DNA of 25,689 nt from Desulfamplus sp. (GTDB lineage Bacteria > Desulfobacterota > Desulfobacteria > Desulfobacterales > Desulfobacteraceae), in the NCBI GenBank assembly GCA_015233755.1, contig JADFXA010000004.1, forward strand, positions 1-25,689. Direction: 5' to 3'. The translations under genes and the position numbers were made by a program. Each line of letters begins with the position of its first letter. Position 1 is the first letter of the stretch. Positions 16,701 through 23,948 of this stretch are shown here, one piece after another. Below the pieces are notes generated by a model. That model was not told the DNA's origin. It saw only the letters and a list, made by a program, of their open reading frames with translations, and searched no databases.

Positions 16701-17137
16701 AAGAGCTGACAGTAGATAATTTAGAAAAAAAAATAGATTTATGCACTCCAAAACAACAAATAGAAATAACAACAGAGATAGAAAAGAATCGGTCAATTTT
16801 TGATAGAGATGCTTTTCTTGCAAGAGTTGGCAATAATATGGAGTTCTACGAGAAACTTACATCAATATTCTTAGGAAGGGTTCCAGAACTGTTATCTGAT
16901 TTACAAATAGCAATGGAATCAAACGATCCCGACAAGATTTTTTTCTGTGTCCATTCTCTTAAAGGCATATCTTTAAATATTGGAGCAGGAGTCTTGTCGG
17001 AAATTGCAGAAGAGATTGAATATAAAGCCCTTGATCAAAAAGATAACCATCAGAATAATATTGAAGAGATAAGAAAATTATCTGCCTCTTTAGAGGAGGC
17101 GTTCAGTGATTTTTCTCAAGAAGTTACCAAATGCTGA
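13775..17137 (+). CDS. Hybrid sensor histidine kinase (Cache-like, PAS-PAS-HisKA-HATPase-REC-HPt)
   Basis: Membrane sensor kinase of 1120 residues. TM1 (7-29) and TM2 (184-204) flank an extracytoplasmic domain with Cache-like features (GKTGELLLVKSDD, VLAAYEPV). A coiled coil (about 208-258) leads to two PAS domains (about 253-370 and 380-500, each ending in a V-x-DIT motif). The kinase core has the H-box SHEIRTPMNG with H529, the N-box around N646, DTGIGIP (687-693) and GGTGLGL. The receiver carries phosphoacceptor D857 (IFMDIHMPEMNG) and a conserved SKPF lysine; a charged insert of about 45 residues splits it before TPIIALTADA. The HPt domain has H1060 in HSLKG. This is a complete His-Asp-His relay, so a separate response regulator is expected elsewhere. 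ATG at 13775 has GGAGAG nine bases upstream. Ligand and output are unknown. Confidence 0.94.
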   Translation: MNERQRVLLLIVIMSFSSLMIAGTTTFILYNTSFEAQKARLIVSVQARARLIEATARFNEIHHNSYPGEAFATTIEQITDAYHRMETFGKTGELLLVKSDDNHIVFVLSHSHKGVEKPKPIPFDSPLVEPMRRALSGESGAIIVNDYLGRYTVLAAYEPVSILNMGLVTQIKLAEIREPFIKAGLIAGFLTILFVLSGAFLFVKITNPIVRKLEERAVLLEKQAIELKRINEELNQEITEREYAENAMRENEERYREIYNKTPVMLHSIDKAGTLVSVSDYWLQVLGYERHEVIGRSLTDFFTPESRSYAELIVFPQFFRDGSIDEVSYSFVKKNGEIMDTILSAISETDSDGNFIRSLAVVRDITEFKAMSDALMESQRHLAKVLEILPIGVWIIDKQGNINYVNEAGKKIWAGVRYVPREHYDEYKAWWLSTGEPIKSEDWSAARAISKGQSSSEEEIEIECFDGTRKIVLNWAVPIIGANQQIEGAVAMNQDITDRKLMEKELKTAKEDAEAANKTKSQFLAVMSHEIRTPMNGVIGLTDLLLTTDMTQVQKGYLENLRYSAYSLLDIINDILDISKIEADKIELENIEFNLVDVVQKCVFMMSHRASQKGLSLFTDIEPNLPEYFLGDPVRVRQILLNLISNAVKFTETGEIKVSVKKSENESLNGKQKNEIEILPLTIAVKDTGIGIPQNKLNTIFESFTQADEFTTRKYGGTGLGLTISKRLAEMMGGTITVESTHKVGTTFFINIALRVLKKIQDNCANGKTYTSASNTYHINDQSDKIYQLSDQVVSNSLKDVECYYSGKVLVAEDNPINMLIIKANLIKMGFEVIEAHNGKDALKKFVLNEVDLIFMDIHMPEMNGFEATRKIRECENIREDGNVQSREGFEASNKEEKNLEKFSKEYFEESEKVRCAQKVKSRTPIIALTADAFKDDRDKCISEGMDFYLSKPFKPEELVNVIKRFLPQSNTLEQKELTVDNLEKKIDLCTPKQQIEITTEIEKNRSIFDRDAFLARVGNNMEFYEKLTSIFLGRVPELLSDLQIAMESNDPDKIFFCVHSLKGISLNIGAGVLSEIAEEIEYKALDQKDNHQNNIEEIRKLSASLEEAFSDFSQEVTKC

Positions 17138-17142
17138 ATACG

Positions 17143-17177
17143 TACTCAAAACGGAAATAAACTGAATTTTCTGAGTA
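17143..17177. terminator. Weak hairpin between convergent kinase and pfp genes
   Basis: TACTCAAAA pairs with TTTCTGAGTA with one bulged C, loop about 15 bases, in the 42-base gap between the convergent stops. There is no strong U run on either strand, so termination is only plausible. Confidence 0.25.
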
Positions 17178-17179
17178 TA

Positions 17180-19354
17180 TCAGATAGAGTTAAGAACAAG
17201 TGTCAATGGTTTATCCTCCTCACTTTTACCCTGAAATCTAACTGGTCCTGGCTGCCGATAGTGATCTTCACCATGTTCAGCAGCAAGCCATTTATCCCTC
17301 ATAGCCTTAACTATACGAAATGCGTTGGAGTTTGTATCAACAACATTTTTCTCCATAACAAGAGCAAGTTTCCCTTTTCTCTCTTCAAGGTGCATAAGTC
17401 TTGCAATCGGAACTCCAAGAGGCTCCCATTTATCTGAATCATGCTCTAAGTTTTTGATTACTGCCATTTGTCCTGTGACGCCGTTTGCAATAAGTGAAAA
17501 TGCTGTTAATCCTAAATTGTAGGTGTAATTACAGTCAAATTTGGTAGGGTTGCTGCCTCTGCCGTCATATCCATAAAAATGGCTCTGTATTTTAAAATTT
17601 GGCACTGATTTTTTGAATACCTCTAAAATTGGGGCTGGCACTTTATCATCATCAGTTATAACTCCACCGTTTACCAAAGCCTGCTTTAAAGTTTTTACAG
17701 ATATTATGCTCTTTTTTATTAGGTAATAACTATGGTTATCTTCGGGTATAGAATTGGTTTTATAGTTATCTTTGCTATAATTCTTTCTATCCCCTGCCTC
17801 TTTATAATCCTCTAAATCATCTTTTGGATAATTTCTAAAAATCGTCATTCCAATAAGTTCAGGATCAAGATTTGCCCTATCCATGAGATAGTTAAACCTT
17901 TTATCCTCTATTCCAATCTTATATTCTCCCTTTTCCTTCAGAATGTGAAGATAATCTCCCACCATATCCATTATAATTTTTTCTGTATTTACCTGTGAAA
18001 ATTGGAAATTTCCGTGAGTATCTCTTTCAACCAAAAGCCCTTCTTGAAAAAATGATGGGAGATCATTAAAAAGCTCATCATCTCTTGCATTCCAGATAGG
18101 AGAGGCCTGTTTTTCTGTAATTCCCCTAAAAAGACGGCGTAAGTATTCAAGTTTAGCATCAAGAGAGTGAAAGGCTGTATGAAAATCAAGGTCGTGAATC
18201 TGATTGTATTGACCAATAATTGTGCTAAGTTTTATAATAAATATCTGAATCTCGTTGATAAATTCCAGTACACCTTCAGGGATAACAAGAACCCCATAAT
18301 TTTTACCCTTTGCTGCTCTCTTCACAATAGCATCACATATAAGGCGAGATAGATGACGTAAGGTCATACCATAAGCAGTGTAATCTGTTTCTCCTTTTTC
18401 CTGGGCTTTTTTTAGACGATCACTATCAACATAGTCTGCAAGGTCTTCACCAATTAGTGTCAAATTTGCATGAGTTTGAAGAGCAACTTCTAATGCAAGG
18501 TGGCTTGCAACTCTTCCCATCACCTTGCAAACGTGCCAATATTTAAGATCAGAGCTTGCATCAGTGCAAAGATTACTAATATTTTGCGCAAAAGCTCTTG
18601 CTGCTGAATGGAACCCAAATGATATAGCACAAAGCGTCTCTCCATCTTCTGTTCTAATTTGAATATCGCCATCAATTGTTTTTGGGATACCAATGACCTG
18701 TATACCATAAGATTTTAGCTCTTGAGCAAGAAATGCTGCATTGGTATTTGAGTCATCTCCGCCAATAATAACAAGAGCATCAAGGTTTAGTTCTTGACAA
18801 GTTTCTCTTGAGAGTGCCATTTTCTGTGTGGAATCAATTTTAGTTCGTCCAGTTTTTATCATTGTGAATCCACCCATGTTTCGGTATTTATCCACAAGCT
18901 CTTTTGTTATCTCAACATATCTGTTCTCAAGTATCCCTTCAGGACCTAATATAAATCCAAATATTTTTGACTTAAGGTTGGCTTCTTTTGCAGCATCAAA
19001 AATTCCAGCGATAACATTGTGTCCACCCGGGGCTGGGCCACCTGAGAATACAATTCCAATATTGCGATTTTTTAGAAAAAAACTCTGCTTCTCTTTGCTA
19101 TCTAAAGCCCCAGAAACTAATTTTTGAACATTATTACAAATTATATCTGGCAACTGTTTTTCAGCTTCACGGTTGATAGGGAATCGGTATTGAGGTTGCT
19201 CTTCAAGTGATATAAATTTATTTGAAAAAACTTTGCATATTTGTGGAATAAAGGCTCGTCTATCAAGGGTTTCGCTGTTAATATCAGCTATTGCGGTCTC
19301 AATTCTTGGATTTTCTAAAAGAGTCTCAATTGAGATGTGTTCAGATATTATCAT
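17180..19354 (-). CDS. pfp: Diphosphate--fructose-6-phosphate 1-phosphotransferase (PPi-PFK)
   Basis: Interconverts fructose 6-phosphate and fructose 1,6-bisphosphate using pyrophosphate, reversibly, so it serves glycolysis and gluconeogenesis. The 724-residue protein has GGPAPGG (105-111), GGDDS at 198-202 (the second Asp is the PPi-type signature; ATP enzymes have GGDGS), PKTIDGD (224-230) with catalytic-type D228, and VMGR ending at 281. The C-terminal half has YGYDGRGSNPTKFDCNY and the closing PGPVRFQG, typical of the long (plant-beta/spirochaete-like) class. It is well over that class's usual length of about 550; part of the excess is a hydrophilic Asp/Asn/Lys/Tyr insert at about 511-548. 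ATG start with GGAG nine bases upstream. It follows the diguanylate cyclase by 38 bases and is probably co-transcribed. Confidence 0.93.
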   Translation of the reverse strand: MIISEHISIETLLENPRIETAIADINSETLDRRAFIPQICKVFSNKFISLEEQPQYRFPINREAEKQLPDIICNNVQKLVSGALDSKEKQSFFLKNRNIGIVFSGGPAPGGHNVIAGIFDAAKEANLKSKIFGFILGPEGILENRYVEITKELVDKYRNMGGFTMIKTGRTKIDSTQKMALSRETCQELNLDALVIIGGDDSNTNAAFLAQELKSYGIQVIGIPKTIDGDIQIRTEDGETLCAISFGFHSAARAFAQNISNLCTDASSDLKYWHVCKVMGRVASHLALEVALQTHANLTLIGEDLADYVDSDRLKKAQEKGETDYTAYGMTLRHLSRLICDAIVKRAAKGKNYGVLVIPEGVLEFINEIQIFIIKLSTIIGQYNQIHDLDFHTAFHSLDAKLEYLRRLFRGITEKQASPIWNARDDELFNDLPSFFQEGLLVERDTHGNFQFSQVNTEKIIMDMVGDYLHILKEKGEYKIGIEDKRFNYLMDRANLDPELIGMTIFRNYPKDDLEDYKEAGDRKNYSKDNYKTNSIPEDNHSYYLIKKSIISVKTLKQALVNGGVITDDDKVPAPILEVFKKSVPNFKIQSHFYGYDGRGSNPTKFDCNYTYNLGLTAFSLIANGVTGQMAVIKNLEHDSDKWEPLGVPIARLMHLEERKGKLALVMEKNVVDTNSNAFRIVKAMRDKWLAAEHGEDHYRQPGPVRFQGKSEEDKPLTLVLNSI

Positions 19355-19392
19355 TTATTTTTGCTCCGTGTTCATTTTATGCTTTCCTCCCA

Positions 19393-20817
19393 TTACACCA
19401 TAACAACCCTATTTCTGCCTTCACTCTTTGCTCTGTAAAGTGCAGCATCTGCTCTTTCAAAAACAGTTTCATGAGATTTATCACCATTTCTAACTTGAGA
19501 GACGCCTATACTTACAGTCATTTTTATAGTATCGCTTTTATATATAAATTCGATCTTCTCAATACTTGTCCTTATTTTTTCTGCAACAACAACTGCACCA
19601 TCTCCTGGAGTTTCTGGCATTACAACAACAAACTCCTCGCCACCATATCTGGCAAACATATCGTTTTTACGAAGAACAGGGGCAGTTCGTTTTGTAATTT
19701 CCTGAAGACACTTATCTCCAATTGCATGACCATAAGTATCATTTACCTTTTTAAAAAAATCAATATCAAGTACAAGAATTGAAAAAATAGTCTGATACCT
19801 TAAAAATCGCTCCATCTCATTTTCGATACGTTTAATATATGCCCTTCTATTATACACTTTTGTTAGTGGGTCTTGATTTAGCTTAGTTTCAAGGTCTTTA
19901 GAGTGTTTAATTGCTTGATCCAACTCTTTTTTCAATTTAGAAAATCCTGCCTGAAAGTCAGTTCTACTCTTTTCAGACATAATTTTAACAGCTTTATCCT
20001 TGGCATTCTTCTCTTTTAGTGCAATTTCAATAGACGATAAAGTTTGAGATACATGGGTTTTTAGGTCTTCAAGTCGATCTGAAACATCAACACTATTTTT
20101 AAGCTCTCCTATTTCACGATTTAAGAGATTTCCAAACTCTTCGCTTGATTGAACAGAGCTGTTAGTATGTTCGTATGAACTATTAATACCAGCTTCAATT
20201 TGAAGAATTCTCTTTACGATCTCTTTTACAAAAGCTGTTATCTTCTCTCTATCAGCACCTAAATTATAGATATATTGCTGTATCAAGAGAAAGAGTTCAT
20301 CTCTTAACTTTGTGATTGTATCAAGATTATTAGCTGATTGAATAGATGCTGTAATTTGGTTTAGTTTTGATGTGTAGGAAGATTCGATGGTCTCTTTAAG
20401 TGAGTTTACAAGATCGATATAGCCCTTTTTAAGATTTTCAAGATAATCTCCTCCATTTTCAGCACTCTTAAAAAGACCAGAAATAAATGATGCTTTTCCC
20501 TTCTGCCCTGTAGGTTCATAGGCATCCTTTAACATATCAGTCTGTACTCGGGTCAGAAGCTGCTCTATTTTTGTTGTTGGTTCGCCATTTTTTATCGCTG
20601 TGCTAAGTTGCTTTAGTGACGCTGTAAAAGAGCTATTCTGATCTTGTATGTAGTCTAATATGGAAGGAAGATACCGTGCATACATATTAACAGTTGCTTG
20701 AAGAGCCTCTTCAGTTTTGTTTAGCTCTTTTAAGAGCATTTCTTTCTGGGATTGCAGCCTGTAAGCTTTAGCGGTCAATTCTGCAATATGTTTCTCTCTA
20801 TTTTGATCGTCTGGCAT
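19393..20817 (-). CDS. Diguanylate cyclase (GGDEF domain)
   Basis: Predicted to make cyclic di-GMP from two GTP. The 474-residue product is soluble: no signal peptide or membrane span. Residues 1-310 are almost wholly helical, Gln/Lys/Glu-rich and coiled-coil-like with no sensor domain I recognise. The GGDEF domain fills the rest: DPLTKVYNRRAY, LDIDFFKKVNDTYGHAIGD, the active site GGEEF (392-396) and SIGVS. An RxxD inhibitory site is intact (R383-KN-D386, five residues before GGEEF), so product inhibition is expected. ATG at 20817 with AAGG ten bases upstream. Followed by pfp; an ABC importer lies upstream on the same strand. Confidence 0.93.
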   Translation of the reverse strand: MPDDQNREKHIAELTAKAYRLQSQKEMLLKELNKTEEALQATVNMYARYLPSILDYIQDQNSSFTASLKQLSTAIKNGEPTTKIEQLLTRVQTDMLKDAYEPTGQKGKASFISGLFKSAENGGDYLENLKKGYIDLVNSLKETIESSYTSKLNQITASIQSANNLDTITKLRDELFLLIQQYIYNLGADREKITAFVKEIVKRILQIEAGINSSYEHTNSSVQSSEEFGNLLNREIGELKNSVDVSDRLEDLKTHVSQTLSSIEIALKEKNAKDKAVKIMSEKSRTDFQAGFSKLKKELDQAIKHSKDLETKLNQDPLTKVYNRRAYIKRIENEMERFLRYQTIFSILVLDIDFFKKVNDTYGHAIGDKCLQEITKRTAPVLRKNDMFARYGGEEFVVVMPETPGDGAVVVAEKIRTSIEKIEFIYKSDTIKMTVSIGVSQVRNGDKSHETVFERADAALYRAKSEGRNRVVMV

Positions 20818-20876
20818 TTTAAAAAAGCCTTACCTATTCTGTTAGTACTTTTTGTTACTAAAACTATTTACAGTTT

Positions 20877-20893
20877 AATTGATAAGATCAATT
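20877..20893 (-). other. Small hairpin downstream of the ABC ATPase gene
   Basis: AATTGAT and ATCAATT form a 7-bp inverted repeat around a three-base centre, 31 bases after the ATPase stop. Two further 5-bp hairpins follow on the minus strand before the cyclase gene. No U tract follows, so any terminator here is weak. Nothing else is visible in this 107-base gap. Confidence 0.25.
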
Positions 20894-20924
20894 TAGTAAT
20901 GTAATCAAGATAAACAATATATAA

Positions 20925-21656
20925 TTATAAAATCTGTTTTAAAAAAAGTTTTGTTCTGTCATGGTTTGGATTAGTAAAAAAATGCTCTGGTGTTCCAGTT
21001 TCAAGAATTTTTCCTTCGTCCATAAATATAACTCTATCGGCAACCTCTCTTGCAAATCCCATCTCATGCGTAACCACAACCATGGTCATGCCCTCTTTTG
21101 CGAGAGTTTTCATTACATCTAAAACCTCTCCTATCATTTCAGGATCAAGAGCTGATGTAGGCTCGTCAAATAGCATAGCTTTAGGGTTCATGGCAAGTGC
21201 TCTTGCTATTGCAACTCTTTGCTGTTGTCCCCCAGAAAGTTGATCAGGATAGACATTTTTTTTATCAGCAATTCCAACTTTATTAAGAAGCTTCATGGTT
21301 ATTTCATCAGCTTCAGAGCTAGATCTTTTTCGCACAACATTTTGAGCAAGGTTTACATTATCTTTAACTGTTTTGTGGGGAAATAGATTAAATGATTGAA
21401 AAACCATACCAACTTCGGCTCGAACCTTATTTATATCTGTTTTAGGGTGCAAAATATCAACGCCATCAATAAGAATATGTCCCTGTTCTGCAGTTTCAAG
21501 CCTGTTTAAGCAGCGTAAAAATGTGCTTTTCCCAGAGCCTGAAGGTCCAATAACAACAACAACTTCACCTTTAGCAATATTTGCTGAGACATTAACAAGA
21601 GCATTTACCCTGTGGGGTACCATAAAAGTTTTATATACATTGGTTACAGCTATCAT
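20925..21656 (-). CDS. glnQ: Polar amino acid ABC transporter, ATP-binding subunit
   Basis: Energises uptake of a polar amino acid with the permease and binding protein just upstream. From the ATG at 21654-21656 the protein has 243 residues, the usual GlnQ/HisP size: Walker A GPSGSGKST (37-45), Q-loop FQSFNLFP, signature LSGGQQQR, Walker B AMLFDEPTSALDP and switch histidine THEMGFAREVAD. I prefer this ATG (AAGGA 11 bases before it) to an upstream in-frame TTG at 21725, which overlaps the permease stop and would add 23 residues not typical of the family. Substrate is not determinable from the ATPase; the gene symbol is by family. Confidence 0.93.
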   Translation of the reverse strand: MIAVTNVYKTFMVPHRVNALVNVSANIAKGEVVVVIGPSGSGKSTFLRCLNRLETAEQGHILIDGVDILHPKTDINKVRAEVGMVFQSFNLFPHKTVKDNVNLAQNVVRKRSSSEADEITMKLLNKVGIADKKNVYPDQLSGGQQQRVAIARALAMNPKAMLFDEPTSALDPEMIGEVLDVMKTLAKEGMTMVVVTHEMGFAREVADRVIFMDEGKILETGTPEHFFTNPNHDRTKLFLKQIL

Positions 21657-21721
21657 ATTTTCAACAATCCTTGTAATTCTTGTGGTTTGTGGTGAACATC
21701 TTAAAATAAATTTACTTAAAC

Positions 21722-22747
21722 TCAAGAGTACATTGAACGTTTTTCAAGATACTGCAAAAGCATTGAGAGAGAAAATGTTAATACAAGATATAGCAATGCA
21801 CAGACAAACCACAACTCAAAAGGTTGTAAACTTGTGGTTACAACTTCTCTTGTTGCTTTAGTAAGCTCTCTTATTGCAATAATTCCAAGAAGCGATGAAT
21901 CTTTAATAAGACTTATAAATTGGCCAGCAAGAGGAGGTAATATTCTTCTGAATGCTTGAGGCAAAATGACGTGATACATACTTTGAGTGTATGTCATACC
22001 AAGTGATCTTGATGCTTCAGTTTGACCTCGATGTATTGACTGAATTCCAGAGCGGACAATTTCAGCAACATAAGCACCTGTAAACGTTGCAAGAGATGCA
22101 ACTCCAAACCACAGCGGTGGAATTTGAGTAATGCCATATCGAGCAAGCATTGTATTGACTAATGTCCCAAGAACAAAATACCAGATGAAAATCTGAACAA
22201 GCAGTGGTGAGCCACGAACAAGCTCAATATAAGTTATTGCAAGCCATTTAAATGCAGGATTTGATGAAATTCTTGCAAGACCTGTAAAAAGTCCAAGAAC
22301 TATGCCAAATAGAATAGCAATAAAGCTAACATATAGAGTAAGCCATAAACCTTGAAGTAGAATTCCCACTTTCCACTGCTTGTATGATGCAATTGTATCC
22401 CCTGCAAAAACAAGGTCTCCTTCAGATACTTTTACATCTTTTGATGGTTCATTGCTTTCTATTGTATATTCTTTTTTTTCTCCACCCTCTTCAGTGATGT
22501 AGATAGTCGTATTAGCATTATTAGTTTTAATAGAATCAACAGTCCCAGCATATTCAGTTTTAACAGCAACCTCTTCATTATAAAAAAAATACTGTGGAAC
22601 TCTAAACCACCGCCAAGTATAATCAATCTTTAATGTGCAATAGTATAGCCCGCCAATAAAAATTGAAATTACTAAAAAAAAGACCAATACCCACAGATAA
22701 TAGGCTCTTGCTTGTTGTTTCTGAAGAAGAGATGTTGAGGAATTCAT
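21722..22747 (-). CDS. Polar amino acid ABC transporter permease with extracytoplasmic insert
   Basis: Inner-membrane channel subunit of the His/Glu/Gln/Arg importer family. It has 341 residues, against about 220 for simple members. After TM1 (about 15-39) comes RWFRVPQYFF and a roughly 60-residue hydrophilic beta-rich segment (about 61-122, with GTVDSIKTNNANTTIYI and VSEGDLVFAGDTIAS) resembling a small barrel or biotinyl-lipoyl-like fold. The conventional permease domain then starts (LLQGLWLTLYVSFIAILFG) with VRGSPLLVQIFIWYF and the EAA loop (EASRSLGMTYTQSMYHVILPQ) that contacts the ATPase. ATG start with AGGAG 12 bases upstream. Middle gene of the operon, 131 bases after the binding-protein gene. 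Confidence 0.93.
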   Translation of the reverse strand: MNSSTSLLQKQQARAYYLWVLVFFLVISIFIGGLYYCTLKIDYTWRWFRVPQYFFYNEEVAVKTEYAGTVDSIKTNNANTTIYITEEGGEKKEYTIESNEPSKDVKVSEGDLVFAGDTIASYKQWKVGILLQGLWLTLYVSFIAILFGIVLGLFTGLARISSNPAFKWLAITYIELVRGSPLLVQIFIWYFVLGTLVNTMLARYGITQIPPLWFGVASLATFTGAYVAEIVRSGIQSIHRGQTEASRSLGMTYTQSMYHVILPQAFRRILPPLAGQFISLIKDSSLLGIIAIRELTKATREVVTTSLQPFELWFVCALLYLVLTFSLSMLLQYLEKRSMYS

Positions 22748-22826
22748 TTATTGGCACAACTCCTGTATTATTAATTTATAATTAATCAAATAAATATTCT
22801 TAATGCACTTTAATAGTTGAAGGAAT

Positions 22827-22859
22827 AGATTTGACAACTTTATAAAAGTTGTCAAATCT
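22827..22859 (-). other. Intercistronic hairpin after the binding-protein gene
   Basis: A perfect 15-bp inverted repeat (22827-22841 and 22845-22859, loop ATA) lies 19 bases after the binding-protein stop. On the minus strand it is followed by ATTCCTTC, not a U tract, so it looks more like an mRNA-stabilising or partial-termination element that would let the binding protein be made in excess over permease and ATPase. Confidence 0.7.
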
Positions 22860-22878
22860 TGGATTAGGTGGTTTTAGG

Positions 22879-23703
22879 TTACTGAACGTTTTTAATCCAA
22901 TCAGTTGATTTTATCCATTTGTTGTATATAGTATCGTATCTACCATCATTTTTGAGTTGCGTTAGGAAATTATTGAGGAAATTTAAGAAATCTGGATCAC
23001 CTTTGTTGATTGCCCATGCAAGAGGTTCATAAGTAAACGGTTGATCTAAAAAAAGAACTTTTCCTTCACCTTGCTGTGCCATAAATACAACACAATATGG
23101 AAGATCATAAACAAACGCATCTGCTTTACCATTTACAACTTCAAGAACACCTTCTGTTTCAGTTTCAAAGGATTTGTATGTTGCTTTGGGAATTTTAGTT
23201 TTTACAGCAGCTTCACCAGTAGTTCCAAGTTTAGAAGTTACAATAAACTTGGGATCGTTTAGGTCTTTATAAGATTTTACTACTCCATCATGCTTTTTAT
23301 TCAATATAATTGTCTGCCCTACAATAATATATGGGTCTGCAAAATTGACTTTAAGGTTTCTCTCTTGGGTAACAGTCATACCGCTCATTATGATGTCAAA
23401 TTTGTCTGTAAGCATTGATGGAATTATTCCATCATAAGCCGTATTTACTGGAACAAATTTAACTCCCATTGCCTTTGCCATCTCTTTTGCAATGTCAATG
23501 TCAAAACCTACGAAATTACCCTTTTTGTCAGTCATTTCAAATGGCATATAGCCAGCTTCAAATCCAACCCTAAGTTCGCCTTTTTTAAGCACTTTTTCTA
23601 AGGTCGATTTTTGTGCAAGCTCAATATCAGCCGCAATTACAGTTGAAGTAAAGACTATAAATCCCATTGTTAATGCAAGTAGTGCTGTCAAACTTTTTTT
23701 CAT
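22879..23703 (-). CDS. Periplasmic amino-acid-binding protein (SBP family 3)
   Basis: Captures the substrate in the periplasm for the adjacent permease. The 274-residue precursor has a classical Sec signal (MKKSLTALLALTMGFIVFTS then TVIAA; cleavage probably after VIA or VIAA). The mature part shows the family 3 pattern: KGELRVGFEAGYMPFE, FVGFDIDIAKEMAKAMG (the family's signature region), MSGMTVTQERNLKVNFADPY and KLGTTGEAAVK for ligand contacts. Specificity within polar amino acids cannot be fixed by reading. ATG start with TAGGAGG ten bases upstream, the strongest ribosome site of the operon. First gene of the importer operon, 245 bases after lpdA. Confidence 0.95.
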   Translation of the reverse strand: MKKSLTALLALTMGFIVFTSTVIAADIELAQKSTLEKVLKKGELRVGFEAGYMPFEMTDKKGNFVGFDIDIAKEMAKAMGVKFVPVNTAYDGIIPSMLTDKFDIIMSGMTVTQERNLKVNFADPYIIVGQTIILNKKHDGVVKSYKDLNDPKFIVTSKLGTTGEAAVKTKIPKATYKSFETETEGVLEVVNGKADAFVYDLPYCVVFMAQQGEGKVLFLDQPFTYEPLAWAINKGDPDFLNFLNNFLTQLKNDGRYDTIYNKWIKSTDWIKNVQ

Positions 23704-23728
23704 TTTTTAAAGCCTCCTAAAAATTTGG

Positions 23729-23759
23729 AATAACAATTATTAAAAAAATAACTGTTATT
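23729..23759 (-). promoter_or_regulatory. Paired palindromes in ABC operon leader
   Basis: Two 13-bp palindromic sites, AATAACAATTATT (23729-23741) and AATAACTGTTATT (23747-23759), have centres 18 bp apart and lie 26-56 bases before the binding-protein ATG. They are also near-complementary to each other: in the minus-strand RNA they would make a 13-bp stem with one G-U pair and a U5 loop just before the Shine-Dalgarno. This could be a double operator or a leader hairpin. The rest of the 245-bp gap (23704-23948) is very A/T-rich with a 6-bp hairpin at 23816-23831 and no gene. Confidence 0.45.
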
Positions 23760-23948
23760 AAAATTAGATAAAAAATTAAGAAAAAAACATTAAATTAATA
23801 ACAAAAAACGCCTATTTTCTGATAACAGAAATTTTTTATTCTGTATATTAAGATCAGGATAAAGTAAAGTATCTTTAAGATATTAAACTTTCCATAAACT
23901 CAAAATATAAATGCAAAAAGGAAAATATAATGTGAGAAAGCTTAAAAA

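Noticed and set aside
17734..17817. Possible 27-bp tandem repeat in the pfp insert
   Set aside because: Successive 27-base units agree at only about half the positions, which A/T-rich composition can explain; only the insert itself is reported.
19291..19782. 163-codon plus-strand open frame opposite pfp and the diguanylate cyclase
   Set aside because: It covers the conserved GGDEF region antisense; the Phe/Cys/Ser/Ile-rich product is typical of a reverse-frame shadow.
20877..20893. TTGAT-AAG-ATCAA resembling an FNR site
   Set aside because: FNR/CRP-type sites need four bases between the half-sites; here there are three. It lies downstream of one gene and over 50 bases from the next promoter region, so it is called a plain hairpin.
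21657..21725. Extended N-terminus of the ABC ATPase from a TTG overlapping the permease stop
   Set aside because: The added 23 residues do not look like the family, and the internal ATG has a Shine-Dalgarno-like AAGGA and gives the usual length.
23816..23831. TTTCTG-ATAA-CAGAAA hairpin with T6 as a plus-strand terminator
   Set aside because: No plus-strand gene lies upstream, and on the minus strand the T run is not adjacent. Six base pairs in such A/T-rich DNA is weak support.
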